Source of the DNA: Pragia fontium DSM 5563 = ATCC 49100
Lineage (GTDB): Bacteria > Pseudomonadota > Gammaproteobacteria > Enterobacterales > Enterobacteriaceae
Reading direction: 5' to 3'
Length of the DNA stretch: 64,000 nt
Assembly: GCF_900112475.1 (NCBI RefSeq)
Contig: NZ_FOLW01000005.1
Location: 1-64,000 of the forward strand
Positions 17,588-27,057 of this stretch are shown one piece after another (the first letter of the stretch is position 1; every line of letters begins with the position of its first letter). The notes under the pieces are model-generated. The model made no database searches. It worked only from the letters and a program-made list of their open reading frames with translations, and was not told the origin of the DNA. The translations under genes were made by a program, and so were the position numbers.

Positions 17588-17914
17588 ATGTATAAAATAA
17601 AATTAAAATCAATGCCTTATCAAGAATTTCACTTCACGATTAGAGACTGTAAATTACGGGTGACTTTACGCTATAACAGTATTGGTACCCAATGGTTTAT
17701 GGATGTTTATGATGTGAAAAAGCAAAAGGTTATTGTACAAGGGGCTGCATTGGTGGTGGGTACCCCAATTCTTTGGCGCTCACCGACTGAATACTATTTT
17801 TATTTAACTGATGAGGAGCAATTGGGTTTAGATCCTATTTTTATGGACGATCTGGATTCTCGCTGTGTATTGCACGTTGGTTTAAAATCAGAGGTATTGG
17901 ATGAGGCAATTTAA
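17588..17914 (+). CDS. Baseplate plug-like protein
   Basis: A 108-residue protein starting MYKIKLKSMPYQEFHFTIRD. This start was preferred over an upstream ATG at 17492 because it follows AGAGG and does not overlap the previous gene. Its composition and position between the Dit-like and hub genes match the baseplate plug of Pam3-type phages. The closing segment LGLDPIFMDDLDSRCVLH is typical of that small family. It overlaps the hub gene by 14 bases. Confidence 0.7.
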   Translation: MYKIKLKSMPYQEFHFTIRDCKLRVTLRYNSIGTQWFMDVYDVKKQKVIVQGAALVVGTPILWRSPTEYYFYLTDEEQLGLDPIFMDDLDSRCVLHVGLKSEVLDEAI

Positions 17915-18722
17915 TCGCCAGTTTCGGCTTGATATTGGTGATGAAAATGATGGGATCTCCATTAATAACTTACGCGTAGAATTTTCTATCAGTAAAACCA
18001 TTGATAAAAAACCTAATCCGGCCCAGATTAAAATTTGGAATCTTAATCAAAGCCATCGTGAGCAATTAATTTCATTACAATTTAAATATCTCAAATTATT
18101 TGTCGGCTACGATCGGCTGAACATGATTTATGCAGGCAACATTAAGACTACGAAAGTTGTACGTGATGGGCTTGATATTCTTATTGAATTGGAATGTGCT
18201 GACGGCGATGTTGACTATAGAAATTCATTTATTTCAAGATCGTTAGCATCAGGGTGTACCGATCAGCATATTATTCAGGCGCTGTCAGACTCAATGAAAA
18301 ATACCCAACCCGGCTCGATTGATATTCAATCCGAGTTAAGCTTGCCGCGCGGTAAGGTTTTGCATGGAGCCTCACGTGATTTACTGAGTGATATTGCGAT
18401 AAAGCATAATGCCGATTGGTCGATTCAGGATGGAGAGTTGGTTTTCTTACCTAACGATCGTTTTCTGAATAAAGAAATTACGGTGTTATCACAAGATACC
18501 GGCATGATTGGCTCACCGGCAACGTCAGATAAAGATCTTGAAGTCTGTTGTTTACTTAATCCGCAAATACAGGTGGGGAGCAAGGTCCGTATTGAATCCA
18601 TCGAAAGTATTCATAACGGTGATTATAAAGTGATTAGTGTATTGCATCAGGGGGATGCCATTGGCGGTGACTGGAAAACCACATTACGGTTAATCAATAA
18701 AAGGGAAGAAAAGAATGAGTGA
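17901..18722 (+). CDS. Baseplate hub protein (gp27-like)
   Basis: A 273-residue protein with the beta-rich hub fold. It begins RQFRLDIGDENDGISINNLRVEFSI, has NPAQIKIWNLNQSHREQL and ends with VGSKVRIESIESIHNGDYKVISVLHQGD, features common to hub proteins of simple contractile tails. The hub would hold the spike beneath the tube. It overlaps both neighbours (14 bases with the plug, 8 with the spike), so all three are probably translationally coupled. Confidence 0.8.
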   Translation: MRQFNRQFRLDIGDENDGISINNLRVEFSISKTIDKKPNPAQIKIWNLNQSHREQLISLQFKYLKLFVGYDRLNMIYAGNIKTTKVVRDGLDILIELECADGDVDYRNSFISRSLASGCTDQHIIQALSDSMKNTQPGSIDIQSELSLPRGKVLHGASRDLLSDIAIKHNADWSIQDGELVFLPNDRFLNKEITVLSQDTGMIGSPATSDKDLEVCCLLNPQIQVGSKVRIESIESIHNGDYKVISVLHQGDAIGGDWKTTLRLINKREEKNE

Positions 18723-19425
18723 GCTATCAACCAGTATGCCCTCACAGGATAATGCGATTGCCAGCACAATCAAGGCAACGTTATTACAAATACACACCGC
18801 TTTTCCTGGCAAAGTTGTTGCATTTAACCCAGCGTTACAAACAGCCCAAATTCAACCGATGATCGATCAAGTTCTCATTGATGATACGGTTATTTCTTTA
18901 CCGGTACTGCTAGATGTTCCCGTTCAGTTTCCTCGAGCAGGTGAATTTGCTTTAACGTTTCCAGTTAAACCTGGTGATGAAGGGCAGGTGATTATTAATG
19001 AACGCTGTATTGATGGTTGGTTTCAATCAGGGGATCACAGTAAACCTTTAGATTATCGTTTATTTGATTTATCTGATGCGTCATTTATTCCCGGGATTAG
19101 TTCAGTACCAAAAGCGATACCGGCGTTTGATATGGACTGTATTGCGATACGTAAAGTGGATAATTCAGCTTATGTCAAAATTGATGACTCGGGCAGCATT
19201 GAGGTCGATGGCCAGCAGATGATTATCAAATGTCCTCTGTTTGTTGAGCAACTTTTGACATATCAGGGCGGAATGGCTGGTTCAGGAGGGAGTGGCGGCG
19301 CATCGGCCAGTATTTCTGGCACGGTTAAAGTTGCAGGTGATGTGATTGCCAATGGAGTGAGTTTAACCAATCACAGTCACCCTGGCGATTCAGGAGGAAC
19401 AACAGGAGCACCGAATGCGAGTTAG
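18715..19425 (+). CDS. Membrane-puncturing spike protein (Gp138 family)
   Basis: A 236-residue trimeric spike that would pierce the outer membrane on contraction. The OB-like N-terminal domain (FPGKVVAFNPALQTAQIQPM, RAGEFALTFPVKPGDEGQVI) is the Gp138 type. The C-terminus is a glycine/serine-rich beta-helical stalk ending NHSHPGDSGG. This His-x-His tip is the iron-binding apex seen in P2 gpV and phi92 gp138. No lysozyme domain is fused. It overlaps the gp25-like gene by 11 bases. Confidence 0.88.
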   Translation: MSELSTSMPSQDNAIASTIKATLLQIHTAFPGKVVAFNPALQTAQIQPMIDQVLIDDTVISLPVLLDVPVQFPRAGEFALTFPVKPGDEGQVIINERCIDGWFQSGDHSKPLDYRLFDLSDASFIPGISSVPKAIPAFDMDCIAIRKVDNSAYVKIDDSGSIEVDGQQMIIKCPLFVEQLLTYQGGMAGSGGSGGASASISGTVKVAGDVIANGVSLTNHSHPGDSGGTTGAPNAS

Positions 19426-19762
19426 ACGATTAGATAAAAACCATGATTGGTCATTTGGTTTGGGACGTTTTAATTATGCGCAGGATAGCGAATCTATTGC
19501 ACAGCGAGTCAAGACCCGATTACTGTCCTTTAAAGGTGATTGGGTACACGATCTGGAACATGGTATTCCCTGGTTGCCGCACTTTGAACGAAGCTTTGAT
19601 TTATCCCGACTCGAACGAGAAATTAAATTACAGATATTGGAAACGGAAGGGGTTAAATCATTAGACGAGTTCACCATGCGCTTAGATCCCGATAGTCGGC
19701 AAATGACGGTGTCCGTTTATTTAACCGACCAATATGACCAACAATTAATAGTAAAAACTTAA
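19415..19762 (+). CDS. Baseplate wedge protein (gp25/gpW family)
   Basis: A 115-residue protein with the gp25-like core (LLSFKGDWVHDLEHGIPWL, then LETEGVKSLDEFTM). Members anchor the first sheath disc to the baseplate and carry a lysozyme-like fold without proven activity. The usual length is about 100-130. A terminator-like hairpin overlaps its stop. Confidence 0.85.
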   Translation: MRVRRLDKNHDWSFGLGRFNYAQDSESIAQRVKTRLLSFKGDWVHDLEHGIPWLPHFERSFDLSRLEREIKLQILETEGVKSLDEFTMRLDPDSRQMTVSVYLTDQYDQQLIVKT

Positions 19763-19784
19763 ACCTGCGGAAGCAGGTTTTTTT
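19761..19784 (+). terminator. Terminator-like hairpin between gp25-like and gpJ-like genes
   Basis: AAACCTGC-GGAA-GCAGGTTT followed by a T run (the last eight bases are T-rich). A textbook intrinsic terminator, yet essential baseplate genes follow on both sides. This implies antitermination or leaky readthrough. Confidence 0.8.
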
Positions 19785-19795
19785 ATAGGTGAAAT

Positions 19796-20941
19796 ATGGG
19801 ACAACTTACACATACAGGCTATGTTCCTGAAAGGCTAAACACAATAATTGAAGAGCTGCAGTCCGGTTTCAAACGTATTTATGGTAATGATATTAATCTG
19901 GATCCTGATTCTCCAGATGGTCAAATGATTGGCTTAATTGGACAGATTAAAGCTGATTTAGAAGAACTGGCAGAAGTGATTTATCAAGCTCTGGATCCGG
20001 ATCATGCAACAGGCGTGTGGCTAGAACAAAGGGCTGCCTACGCAGGGTTAATTAGACGAAAAGCAAGCTATAGCTACTTACGTAATGTGGTACTTACTGG
20101 CGATCCGTTTACCAAAATTTATTCAGGCGCTGTTGTTAGCGATCCAAATAAAAATCGCTGGTTGCTGGTCAATGATGTCACGCTAAATGCTCAGGGGTCG
20201 GCAGTGGCCGATTTTCGCAGTGAATATTTAGGCAGCTACCCGGTTAGCGAAAAAACAGAACTAAAAATTGAAATCGTTGTTCTAGGCTGGCGATATGCAT
20301 TGAGCAGTTATGCTGCGGAGATTGGTCAGGAAGAAGAAAGCGATCCGGTGTTTAGAAAACGCTTTTTTCGTTCACGGGCTAAACAGGCGAAAAATAACGT
20401 TGATGGTTTAGTGGCCAGCTTAAATCAATTACCTGACGTTAAAGAAGTGATGATTCTGGAAAACTCGACCAGTGAACCGGATAAAAATCAGGTTCCGGCG
20501 CATTCTATCAATGTCATTATTGACGGTGGCGATGATTATTTGATTGCAGAAACCGTATTTAATAGAAAAACTGCAGGAACCGGATTATTCGGTCAAACAT
20601 CCGTTGTAGTACGTGATACACAAAATATTGCCAGAGATATCTGCTTTGATCGGCCTAAGTGGGCAAACTGCCAAGTTTATTTAGAACTGTGCCGTAATCA
20701 AGATTTTACCAGCATTGATATTGATGCAATTAAAGTGGCGATTAGTCAAATGACATTCTCTATTGGTCAGTCAGTGAATATTTCACGCTTATATACGCCG
20801 ATTAATCAGACTCAGGGCTTTTGGGTTGATAAGTTATTTATTGCCCGTAAGGGCGAACCTCTAAAAGCGCAGAATATTGATATTAATATTCGTGAAATTG
20901 CCAACATTCATATTGATGATATTGAGGTGATTGTGCGATGA
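19796..20941 (+). CDS. Baseplate wedge protein (gpJ family)
   Basis: A 381-residue Baseplate_J protein. Typical segments are DPDSPDGQMIGLIGQIKADL, DPDHATGVWLEQRAAYAGL, EEESDPVFRKRFFRSRA (the conserved D-x-x-FR-x-R motif) and QTQGFWVDKLFIARKG. It forms the wedge that links gp25-like protein and fibres around the hub. It is preceded by a hairpin and overlaps the next gene by four bases (ATGA). Confidence 0.9.
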   Translation: MGQLTHTGYVPERLNTIIEELQSGFKRIYGNDINLDPDSPDGQMIGLIGQIKADLEELAEVIYQALDPDHATGVWLEQRAAYAGLIRRKASYSYLRNVVLTGDPFTKIYSGAVVSDPNKNRWLLVNDVTLNAQGSAVADFRSEYLGSYPVSEKTELKIEIVVLGWRYALSSYAAEIGQEEESDPVFRKRFFRSRAKQAKNNVDGLVASLNQLPDVKEVMILENSTSEPDKNQVPAHSINVIIDGGDDYLIAETVFNRKTAGTGLFGQTSVVVRDTQNIARDICFDRPKWANCQVYLELCRNQDFTSIDIDAIKVAISQMTFSIGQSVNISRLYTPINQTQGFWVDKLFIARKGEPLKAQNIDINIREIANIHIDDIEVIVR

Positions 20942-21591
20942 AATATAGTGAGTTACTGATTTGGCAATATAAAGATAAGCCAAAGGCTAAAGCAACCATT
21001 GAGCTGGTTAGCGAACAATATCAAAAAACGGCTCAGGGTTTAATTAGCTTGGTTGAAGCACTCAATATTGATCGCGCAGAGGGTAAAAATCTTGATTTGA
21101 TTGGGAAACACGTTGGACAGTCACGCATATTAAATCATGCGATGTCAAAAGAGCTATTTGGCTTTTGGGCTTCTTTAAATAGTAAGGGCTTTAGTCAAAA
21201 AAGGCAGTCAGGCGGCAGGTGGTATAAAAAAGGCAGTATTTTAGCCGAGTCAGCAATACTGGATGATGAAGACTATCGTTTTTTAATTCGTTGTCGGATC
21301 GCTAAAAATTATATGACCGGCACTATTGAAAATATTACTGAACTATTAAGTTTTATTTTTAATTCTGAATCGATCGCCTACGACCAATATGATATGTCGC
21401 TTTCTGTTGTGATTAAATCCGATGATATTTCAACATTTAAGCGTTATGCCATCACCCAGCTGGATATTTTACCCAGACCCGCTGGCGTCAATATCTATTT
21501 CTATACAGCTATCTCGAATAAGCCCTTTGGCCTATTGGGAGGCGTTGGTGCGTATGCTTTTAATGAAGGACAATTTGCGAGAATACTATGA
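20938..21591 (+). CDS. Baseplate protein, DUF2612 family (gpI-like position)
   Basis: A 217-residue protein with the DUF2612 pattern: QLISLVEALNIDRAEGKNLDLIG in an N-terminal helical part, DDEDYRFLIRCRIAKNYMTGT, and a C-terminal RPAGVNIYFYTA. These proteins sit after gpJ and attach the tail fibres to the baseplate. It overlaps gpJ and the first fibre gene by four bases each, indicating tight coupling. Confidence 0.8.
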   Translation: MKYSELLIWQYKDKPKAKATIELVSEQYQKTAQGLISLVEALNIDRAEGKNLDLIGKHVGQSRILNHAMSKELFGFWASLNSKGFSQKRQSGGRWYKKGSILAESAILDDEDYRFLIRCRIAKNYMTGTIENITELLSFIFNSESIAYDQYDMSLSVVIKSDDISTFKRYAITQLDILPRPAGVNIYFYTAISNKPFGLLGGVGAYAFNEGQFARIL

Positions 21592-22844
21592 GTCAATATA
21601 CAAGACCGGATGAGAAGGTTTTTGCTCAATCAGCCAAAGTAGGCGAGGTTGAGTCATTTCCTGATGTTGAACGAGGATGGGGAGTTGCTTTTGAACAATC
21701 AGATGGCATCCCACCAATGGAATGGTTTAATGGGTTAGGTAAAAGGACGGATGAGTCAATTCGTTACCTGCTACAAAAAGGGATATCAGACTGGTCAGCA
21801 ACGGAAGACTATCCCCTTAATGCTTATGTTCAGCACAAAAATAAAATGTGGGTTGCTGTTAGAGCGAATATCAATGAACAGCCCTTAATGAGCAGCGCCT
21901 GGATACAAACCGCATTAACCATTGAAGAAATTAAACGGTTAATTCCGGATGTGCCAGTCAAAAGTGTGAATGGTAAGCTAAATCATGTGGTTCTTAATGC
22001 TCAGGATGTGGGCAGTTTTGAACGAAGCAAAAATCTGGCTGATGCTGACCCGGTGATTGTGCGTAAGAACCTGAGACTAGGAGCCGCAGCACTGCGTGAT
22101 GTTGGTGTCGCCAATAATCAACTGATGCAAGTTGGGGCATTTGGTTTAGGCAATCAGCAGACCCAGTATACCAATGTCACAACGGCAAATAACTTGCTTA
22201 CTACAGGGTTCTATTTTGTCGCCAGTACGGTGAAAGATATCCCCAAACTAAACGATAGCTATATTCTGGTTCATGTCGGGGTAAATACGGTTTATCAGGA
22301 CCTAACGGTAGCCAATAGCGGTGAAAAATTTTCTCGGATTAAGCGAGGCAATAGCTGGTCTAACTGGCAATTGGTTATCACCGATGTGAATAGCTTTGCG
22401 ATTACAACCCCGGTGGGCGTCCCCATGCCTTGGCCGAATATAAATCCACCTTCCGGCTGGTTAAAGTGTAATGGCGCATCCTTTGATAAAAATCGTTTTC
22501 CTCTTTTAGCGAAAGCTTACCCCGCTGGTGCTTTGCCTGATTTACGCGGTGAGTTTATTCGAGGCTGGGATGATGGGCGTGGTGTTGATGAGGCGCGAGG
22601 GATATTGACGGATCAGAATGATGCGATGCAAAAAATCACAGGGTACTTTCGTTCTATCGACAGGAATTATGACTGGATTGGCGGAAGTGCTTATTTACAT
22701 AGCCGCTGGAGTACCAGCATTAAAAGTGGTTCTGGTGATGGTTGGGGGACAAATGTCATGTTTGATTCATCCCGAGAGGTGAGAACAGCAGAAGAAACCC
22801 GTCCCCGTAATATTGCATTTTTATATATAGTCAGGGCGGCATAA
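21588..22844 (+). CDS. Tail fibre 1, with collar-like C-terminus
   Basis: A 418-residue receptor-binding fibre. Residues 1-140 are the shared baseplate-attachment module of this locus (RPDEKVFAQSAKVGEVESFP, PMEWFNGLGKRTDESIRYLL), including a CBM5/12-like segment DYPLNAYVQHKNKMWVAV. It differs from fibres 2-6 in many positions. The C-terminal third carries a tail-collar domain (WPNINPPSGWLKCNGASFDK, PDLRGEFIRGWDDGRGVD) and ends ETRPRNIAFLYIVRAA, the usual end of T4/Mu-type fibre tips. It is coupled to the baseplate operon and to the following chaperone gene by a one-base overlap. Confidence 0.88.
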   Translation: MSQYTRPDEKVFAQSAKVGEVESFPDVERGWGVAFEQSDGIPPMEWFNGLGKRTDESIRYLLQKGISDWSATEDYPLNAYVQHKNKMWVAVRANINEQPLMSSAWIQTALTIEEIKRLIPDVPVKSVNGKLNHVVLNAQDVGSFERSKNLADADPVIVRKNLRLGAAALRDVGVANNQLMQVGAFGLGNQQTQYTNVTTANNLLTTGFYFVASTVKDIPKLNDSYILVHVGVNTVYQDLTVANSGEKFSRIKRGNSWSNWQLVITDVNSFAITTPVGVPMPWPNINPPSGWLKCNGASFDKNRFPLLAKAYPAGALPDLRGEFIRGWDDGRGVDEARGILTDQNDAMQKITGYFRSIDRNYDWIGGSAYLHSRWSTSIKSGSGDGWGTNVMFDSSREVRTAEETRPRNIAFLYIVRAA

Positions 22845-23434
22845 TGAATAATATTAAATTTGATAAGTATGGATTAGCCAATAATGAAGGGATCATTCGC
22901 GTTTATAACGTTGATTCAATAACTGGCGAATATTTAAATTCAACCGATGAGCTTTTAGTTGCCGGTATAGGATTGCCTCAATACAGTTATCTTGATGAGC
23001 CTTTTGTGAGTCGAGCTGGGTTTGCTGTTTGTCGCAGAGATGGTGAATGGCAATATATTGAAGACCATCGGGGGGAAACAGCTTATGTAAAACATAACGG
23101 TGCTGAGCAGATTATGTCTGAGTTAGGGCCTATTCCGGCAGAGCTGACACTATTAAAACCGATGACGATTTATGATAAATGGCATGATGATCGGTGGGTA
23201 ACAGATAAGAACGCTGAGCATCAGGCTGAAGTTGATACTGCAAAAATAGAAAAACAGCAGCGGGATGAGCAAGCCAAAGATGAAATCGTGCGTTTATCTG
23301 ATGCCATTGAGTTTGGTATTGAACTTGATGACGATCGGGACAGATTAACGACCTGGCGTAAATATCGTATTTTACTCAACCGCGTTGATATTGAGACGGC
23401 ACCAAATATTCAATGGCCAGAACAACCAGAATAG
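22844..23434 (+). CDS. Tail fibre assembly chaperone 1
   Basis: A 196-residue tfa-type protein (Caudo_TAP) that helps fold or trimerise the fibre tip. It has WQYIEDHRGETAYVKHNG in the N-terminal half, LLKPMTIYDKWHDDRWV in the middle, and the typical end TTWRKYRILLNRVD plus IQWPEQPE. It is coupled to fibre 1. A strong terminator follows. Confidence 0.88.
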   Translation: MNNIKFDKYGLANNEGIIRVYNVDSITGEYLNSTDELLVAGIGLPQYSYLDEPFVSRAGFAVCRRDGEWQYIEDHRGETAYVKHNGAEQIMSELGPIPAELTLLKPMTIYDKWHDDRWVTDKNAEHQAEVDTAKIEKQQRDEQAKDEIVRLSDAIEFGIELDDDRDRLTTWRKYRILLNRVDIETAPNIQWPEQPE

Positions 23435-23445
23435 TCTGCTTAATC

Positions 23446-23486
23446 AAAGCCGCGATAATCATAGAAAAATTATCGCGGCTTTTTTA
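23446..23486 (+). terminator. Strong terminator after fibre 1 cassette
   Basis: A perfect 14-bp stem, AAAGCCGCGATAAT / ATTATCGCGGCTTT, with a 9-base loop, then more T. It would cut fibres 2-6 off from late transcription unless read through. Confidence 0.88.
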
Positions 23487-23519
23487 TTTAAAAAAATCAA
23501 GTAAATATGGATATAACTC

Positions 23520-23942
23520 ATGACAATCTACCAACGTCCAGATGAAAAAATCCTCGCTGAGTCATCAAAGCAGGGGGAAGTAAAAGACTTTCCCGATATT
23601 TCTCGCGGCTGGGGCGTGGCTTTCGATAAAACCGGCGGTATTCCACCAATGGAGTGGTTTAATGCCTTAGGTAAACGTACCGATGAGGCTGTTCGTTACC
23701 TATTACAACGAGGTATTGCGGAATGGTCAAAAACAGAAGATTACCCGGTAGGAGCGCTCGTTTCTCATAATCAAGGGATATGGCTGGCGGAGCAAAGCAG
23801 CAAAGGTGTAGAACCGAAAACCAATTCGTTATGGAAGGAAACTGCATTAACCATTGAACAGATCCGTAAGTTAATTCCTGTTAATAGTGTGAATGGAAAA
23901 ATGGGGAATGTGGTGTTAAATGCGGGGGATGTTGGGGCGTTA
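23520..23942 (+). repeat. Fibre N-terminal direct repeat, copy A
   Basis: About 423 bases coding for the shared fibre module, nearly identical in DNA to copies at 25284 and 27635. The large identical blocks are potential substrates for homologous recombination between fibres. Confidence 0.85.
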
Positions 23943-25166
23943 AAACGAGGAGACTTTGGTTTAGGTACAAGATCACCTTTATTGCCTGCCGGTACTAATT
24001 TTTCTAGCGATTTGGTGACATCGTCAAATAATGAATTCACTTTATCAGGAAAATATATTGGAACTCCGGATGATAATAAAGTGTGGGGGGCTACTTTAAC
24101 CGTCAAACGTCGACTGTATGATGCTAATTGTGCGTGTACTTTAATTTTATTTCATGAGGGTACTCACTATATAAAGCATGGTAATAAAAGTACTGGTTCT
24201 TGGATATGGAGTAATTGGGAAAGTATTATTTTATCATCGGGAGGGACCTTTTCCGGTGAGGTAATTATAGATAAAGATATTGCACCAACGTTAACATTTA
24301 AAAAGAAAAATCGTGTATATAGAAATGCTTTTAGTGGTGATGATACATTTATTCACTATATTACTGGTCAGGATGGTGATAAAACCCGATTAAGATGGAT
24401 TTCTGATAAGAATACATGGAATTTTGAAAGCTGTAACGTCACCAAAAATGGAAAGAATTTATTAGTTGATGGTGAATACGGCCTTGGCTCCAAAAATCTT
24501 GTTGTGGATAGCAAGTTTACTGATGATATAACAAAGCAAAATGGTACATTTCAAGCTTCACCACCAAATGAATTACCTGAATCAATGAAAGGATCAGGTA
24601 TGTTGGGATGCGCAGGATTAACCATTCCTTATAGGACAAGCAGCCTACCATATTCTTATAGAATATTATTTTCTGCAGATCCCTATGGTGTAGCAAGTAA
24701 AACACCGGCGGTATTTTTTCAAGAATATGCTTTAAACGGTTGGGGGAAACCGGTAGAGGCAATAACTACGGCTAATATTAATGATCATATGTTATCAAAT
24801 ATTGAATATGATTATTTAACTGGAACCTCTGAAAACCCGATAATTATTTCAATGAATAGCCATTATATTTTTAAAGATAAATATGCTGGTAAAGGTGTAA
24901 CTTATGTTCCTCAATGTAGAGTAATCGGTTCTGATGGGAAAACAAGGTGGTTAAAGCTTGTTTTTCTATCTCATTTCAATAACGGTGCTCAAAAGTGGTA
25001 TTCATATGGTGTTAATATTATTAGAGATATAGAGCATGCAGAATTAAATATTGTGACAGGTCAGACTTTGTTAGCTAAGAATAGAGATGCCTCTGGGATA
25101 CCCGTGAATTATTATCCATCCACGTCTATCGCAGAATTTCCTTTTAGATTGGCGATATATAAATAG
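23520..25166 (+). CDS. Tail fibre 2
   Basis: A 548-residue fibre. Residues 1-141 are the shared module MTIYQRPDEKILAESSKQGE with PVNSVNGKMGNVVLNAGDVG as linker. The variable part contains NFESCNVTKNGKNLLVDGE (shared with fibre 3), FTDDITKQNGTFQASP followed by FFQEYALNGWGKPVEAITTA (also like fibre 3), and an end domain (ENPIIISMNSHYIFKDKYAG to FPFRLAIYK) like that of fibre 4. No assembly chaperone gene follows directly; 117 bases separate it from fibre 3. It is a mosaic of its neighbours. Confidence 0.83.
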   Translation: MTIYQRPDEKILAESSKQGEVKDFPDISRGWGVAFDKTGGIPPMEWFNALGKRTDEAVRYLLQRGIAEWSKTEDYPVGALVSHNQGIWLAEQSSKGVEPKTNSLWKETALTIEQIRKLIPVNSVNGKMGNVVLNAGDVGALKRGDFGLGTRSPLLPAGTNFSSDLVTSSNNEFTLSGKYIGTPDDNKVWGATLTVKRRLYDANCACTLILFHEGTHYIKHGNKSTGSWIWSNWESIILSSGGTFSGEVIIDKDIAPTLTFKKKNRVYRNAFSGDDTFIHYITGQDGDKTRLRWISDKNTWNFESCNVTKNGKNLLVDGEYGLGSKNLVVDSKFTDDITKQNGTFQASPPNELPESMKGSGMLGCAGLTIPYRTSSLPYSYRILFSADPYGVASKTPAVFFQEYALNGWGKPVEAITTANINDHMLSNIEYDYLTGTSENPIIISMNSHYIFKDKYAGKGVTYVPQCRVIGSDGKTRWLKLVFLSHFNNGAQKWYSYGVNIIRDIEHAELNIVTGQTLLAKNRDASGIPVNYYPSTSIAEFPFRLAIYK

Positions 25167-25283
25167 ATTATTTATAGAGTTTTTTAATTTAAATAACTTT
25201 AATTATAAATAGGTAATAAATATAGAGTGAAACTGATGGCTAGTCAGGTTGATTTCTATATATTAAATATAGTGGCTAAAATA

Positions 25284-25706
25284 ATGACAATCTATCAACG
25301 TCCAGATGAAAAAATCCTTGCTGAGTCATCAAAGCAGGGCGAAGTAAAAGACTTCCCCGATATTTCTCGCGGTTGGGGCGTGGCTTTTGATAAAACTGGT
25401 GGTATTCCACCAATGGAGTGGTTTAATGCCTTAGGTAAACGTACCGATGAGGCTGTTCGTTACCTATTACAGCGGGGAATTGCTGAATGGTCGAAAACAG
25501 AAGATTACCCAACGGGAGCTCTAGTTTCTCATAACAAAAGGGTATGGCTGGCGGAACAAAGCAGCAAAGGTGTAGAGCCGAAAACCAATACGTTATGGAA
25601 GGAAACGGCATTAACCCTTGAACAGATCCGTAAGTTAATTCCTGTTAATAGTGTGAATGGAAAAACGGGGAATGTGGTGTTAAATGCGGGGGATGTTGGG
25701 GCGTTA
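25284..25706 (+). repeat. Fibre N-terminal direct repeat, copy B
   Basis: Nearly identical to the copies at 23520 and 27635; substitutions are mostly silent. Confidence 0.85.
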
Positions 25707-27047
25707 GATAAGTTAGGTGGAGTTTTGGATGGTGATCTACACGTTCAAAAAAGTGCTCTTGCAATGGTACGTTTAGTCACGAATCATCAAAATAAATTTA
25801 AGGCCGATTTATTTTGTAATCATACATTTGGTATAGCAACAGATAATGGAGCCGGCGGGACAACAACTAGATTTCGGTTTACTCCTGATGCAAGTAAAAT
25901 TTCAGGTGTTTGGAATTTCGAAAATTGTAACGTAACAAAAAATGGTATCAATATTCCGACGGTTAACCAAGTTGCTAATCAATTAGTTGTTGATTCAACC
26001 AGTAAACAAGTTAGATATGCCAAAATAGCAACGGGTAGAATAAATAGGATTGATATAGGAAATGTTTCATTTTTAGTTTCTGGCGCTAATAACTTTGGTA
26101 GCCCAAATAATAATTTAGAGTATGTATCGTTTAGCTGCCGTACAGAGAGTAATAAAGCGACTATTATTCACCAAATTATTACCCCATCATTGCATCCAGA
26201 TCATCAAAACCGTTATGGCTGGGTATTCAATGCCGTGGATAATACGGTAGAACTTTGGTTGAAAAGCACGTCTTACGGTGGCTTTTTAGGCTTAACCAGA
26301 TTAAGTGGATATCATCCATCTTATATCAGCGTTTGCGATAAACTTATTTGGCAAGATATTGAACCTGAAAAGATTGTTTATGTTGAGCCATCCAAAACAA
26401 TATCATCAAACGATCCGGTAATTATGAAAGGTGATTATGGAATAGGAAGTCTTAATCCGTTTATAAGTAAAACGAATAATAAATTTACAGATGATCTAAG
26501 TGAGCAATGGGGGGGATTTAAAGTTGCAGCAAGAAATGCATTACCTCCTTCATTTGGTGGCCCTAATGCTGGATTCATGGGAATAACGATGCCTTATTCA
26601 GCGAATGGGACTAATCCTAAAGGTAGCTGGGTGTCTCGATTATTGGTCACTCCTGATATAAATGGTTACGCAGCAAATATTCCAACAGCCTATTTACAAC
26701 AAAATGTTCAAGGAAACTGGAGTAAGTTATTTGAAATTATTACAACTGCTAATATTGGTAATTGTTTCAATGCATTAATTGGTGTAAATGGTTATCAAAA
26801 ATTACCCAGTGGGTTGATTATACAATGGGGTTCAATAGATGCACCGGTGGATAAAGCAATGAATTTTCTTTTTCCCGTTTCATTTATTAATCAATGTTTT
26901 CATCTTTCAGGTTCTGGTTCTATAAACAAAATTGGTGGTGGTATTAATCAGGCCGGTATGAACTTCAGTAATTTAACAAGAACGGGAGCTACATTATTTA
27001 ATGATGGCCATAATGAAACGGTCAGATGGATTGCGATTGGCTATTAA
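25284..27047 (+). CDS. Tail fibre 3
   Basis: A 587-residue fibre. The start at MTIYQRPDEKILAESS was chosen because the shared module begins there in the other copies; an in-frame start 57 bases upstream adds an unrelated tail. After the linker SVNGKTGNVVLNAGDVGALD it has DLFCNHTFGIATDNGAGGTT, NFENCNVTKNGINI and FTDDLSEQWGGFKVAA modules. The C-terminal domain (GYQKLPSGLIIQWGSIDAPV to GHNETVRWIAIGY) is the gp53-like receptor-binding tip found at the end of many enterobacterial phage fibres. An assembly gene follows after 10 bases. Confidence 0.84.
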   Translation: MTIYQRPDEKILAESSKQGEVKDFPDISRGWGVAFDKTGGIPPMEWFNALGKRTDEAVRYLLQRGIAEWSKTEDYPTGALVSHNKRVWLAEQSSKGVEPKTNTLWKETALTLEQIRKLIPVNSVNGKTGNVVLNAGDVGALDKLGGVLDGDLHVQKSALAMVRLVTNHQNKFKADLFCNHTFGIATDNGAGGTTTRFRFTPDASKISGVWNFENCNVTKNGINIPTVNQVANQLVVDSTSKQVRYAKIATGRINRIDIGNVSFLVSGANNFGSPNNNLEYVSFSCRTESNKATIIHQIITPSLHPDHQNRYGWVFNAVDNTVELWLKSTSYGGFLGLTRLSGYHPSYISVCDKLIWQDIEPEKIVYVEPSKTISSNDPVIMKGDYGIGSLNPFISKTNNKFTDDLSEQWGGFKVAARNALPPSFGGPNAGFMGITMPYSANGTNPKGSWVSRLLVTPDINGYAANIPTAYLQQNVQGNWSKLFEIITTANIGNCFNALIGVNGYQKLPSGLIIQWGSIDAPVDKAMNFLFPVSFINQCFHLSGSGSINKIGGGINQAGMNFSNLTRTGATLFNDGHNETVRWIAIGY

Positions 27048-27057
27048 CTGATAATAT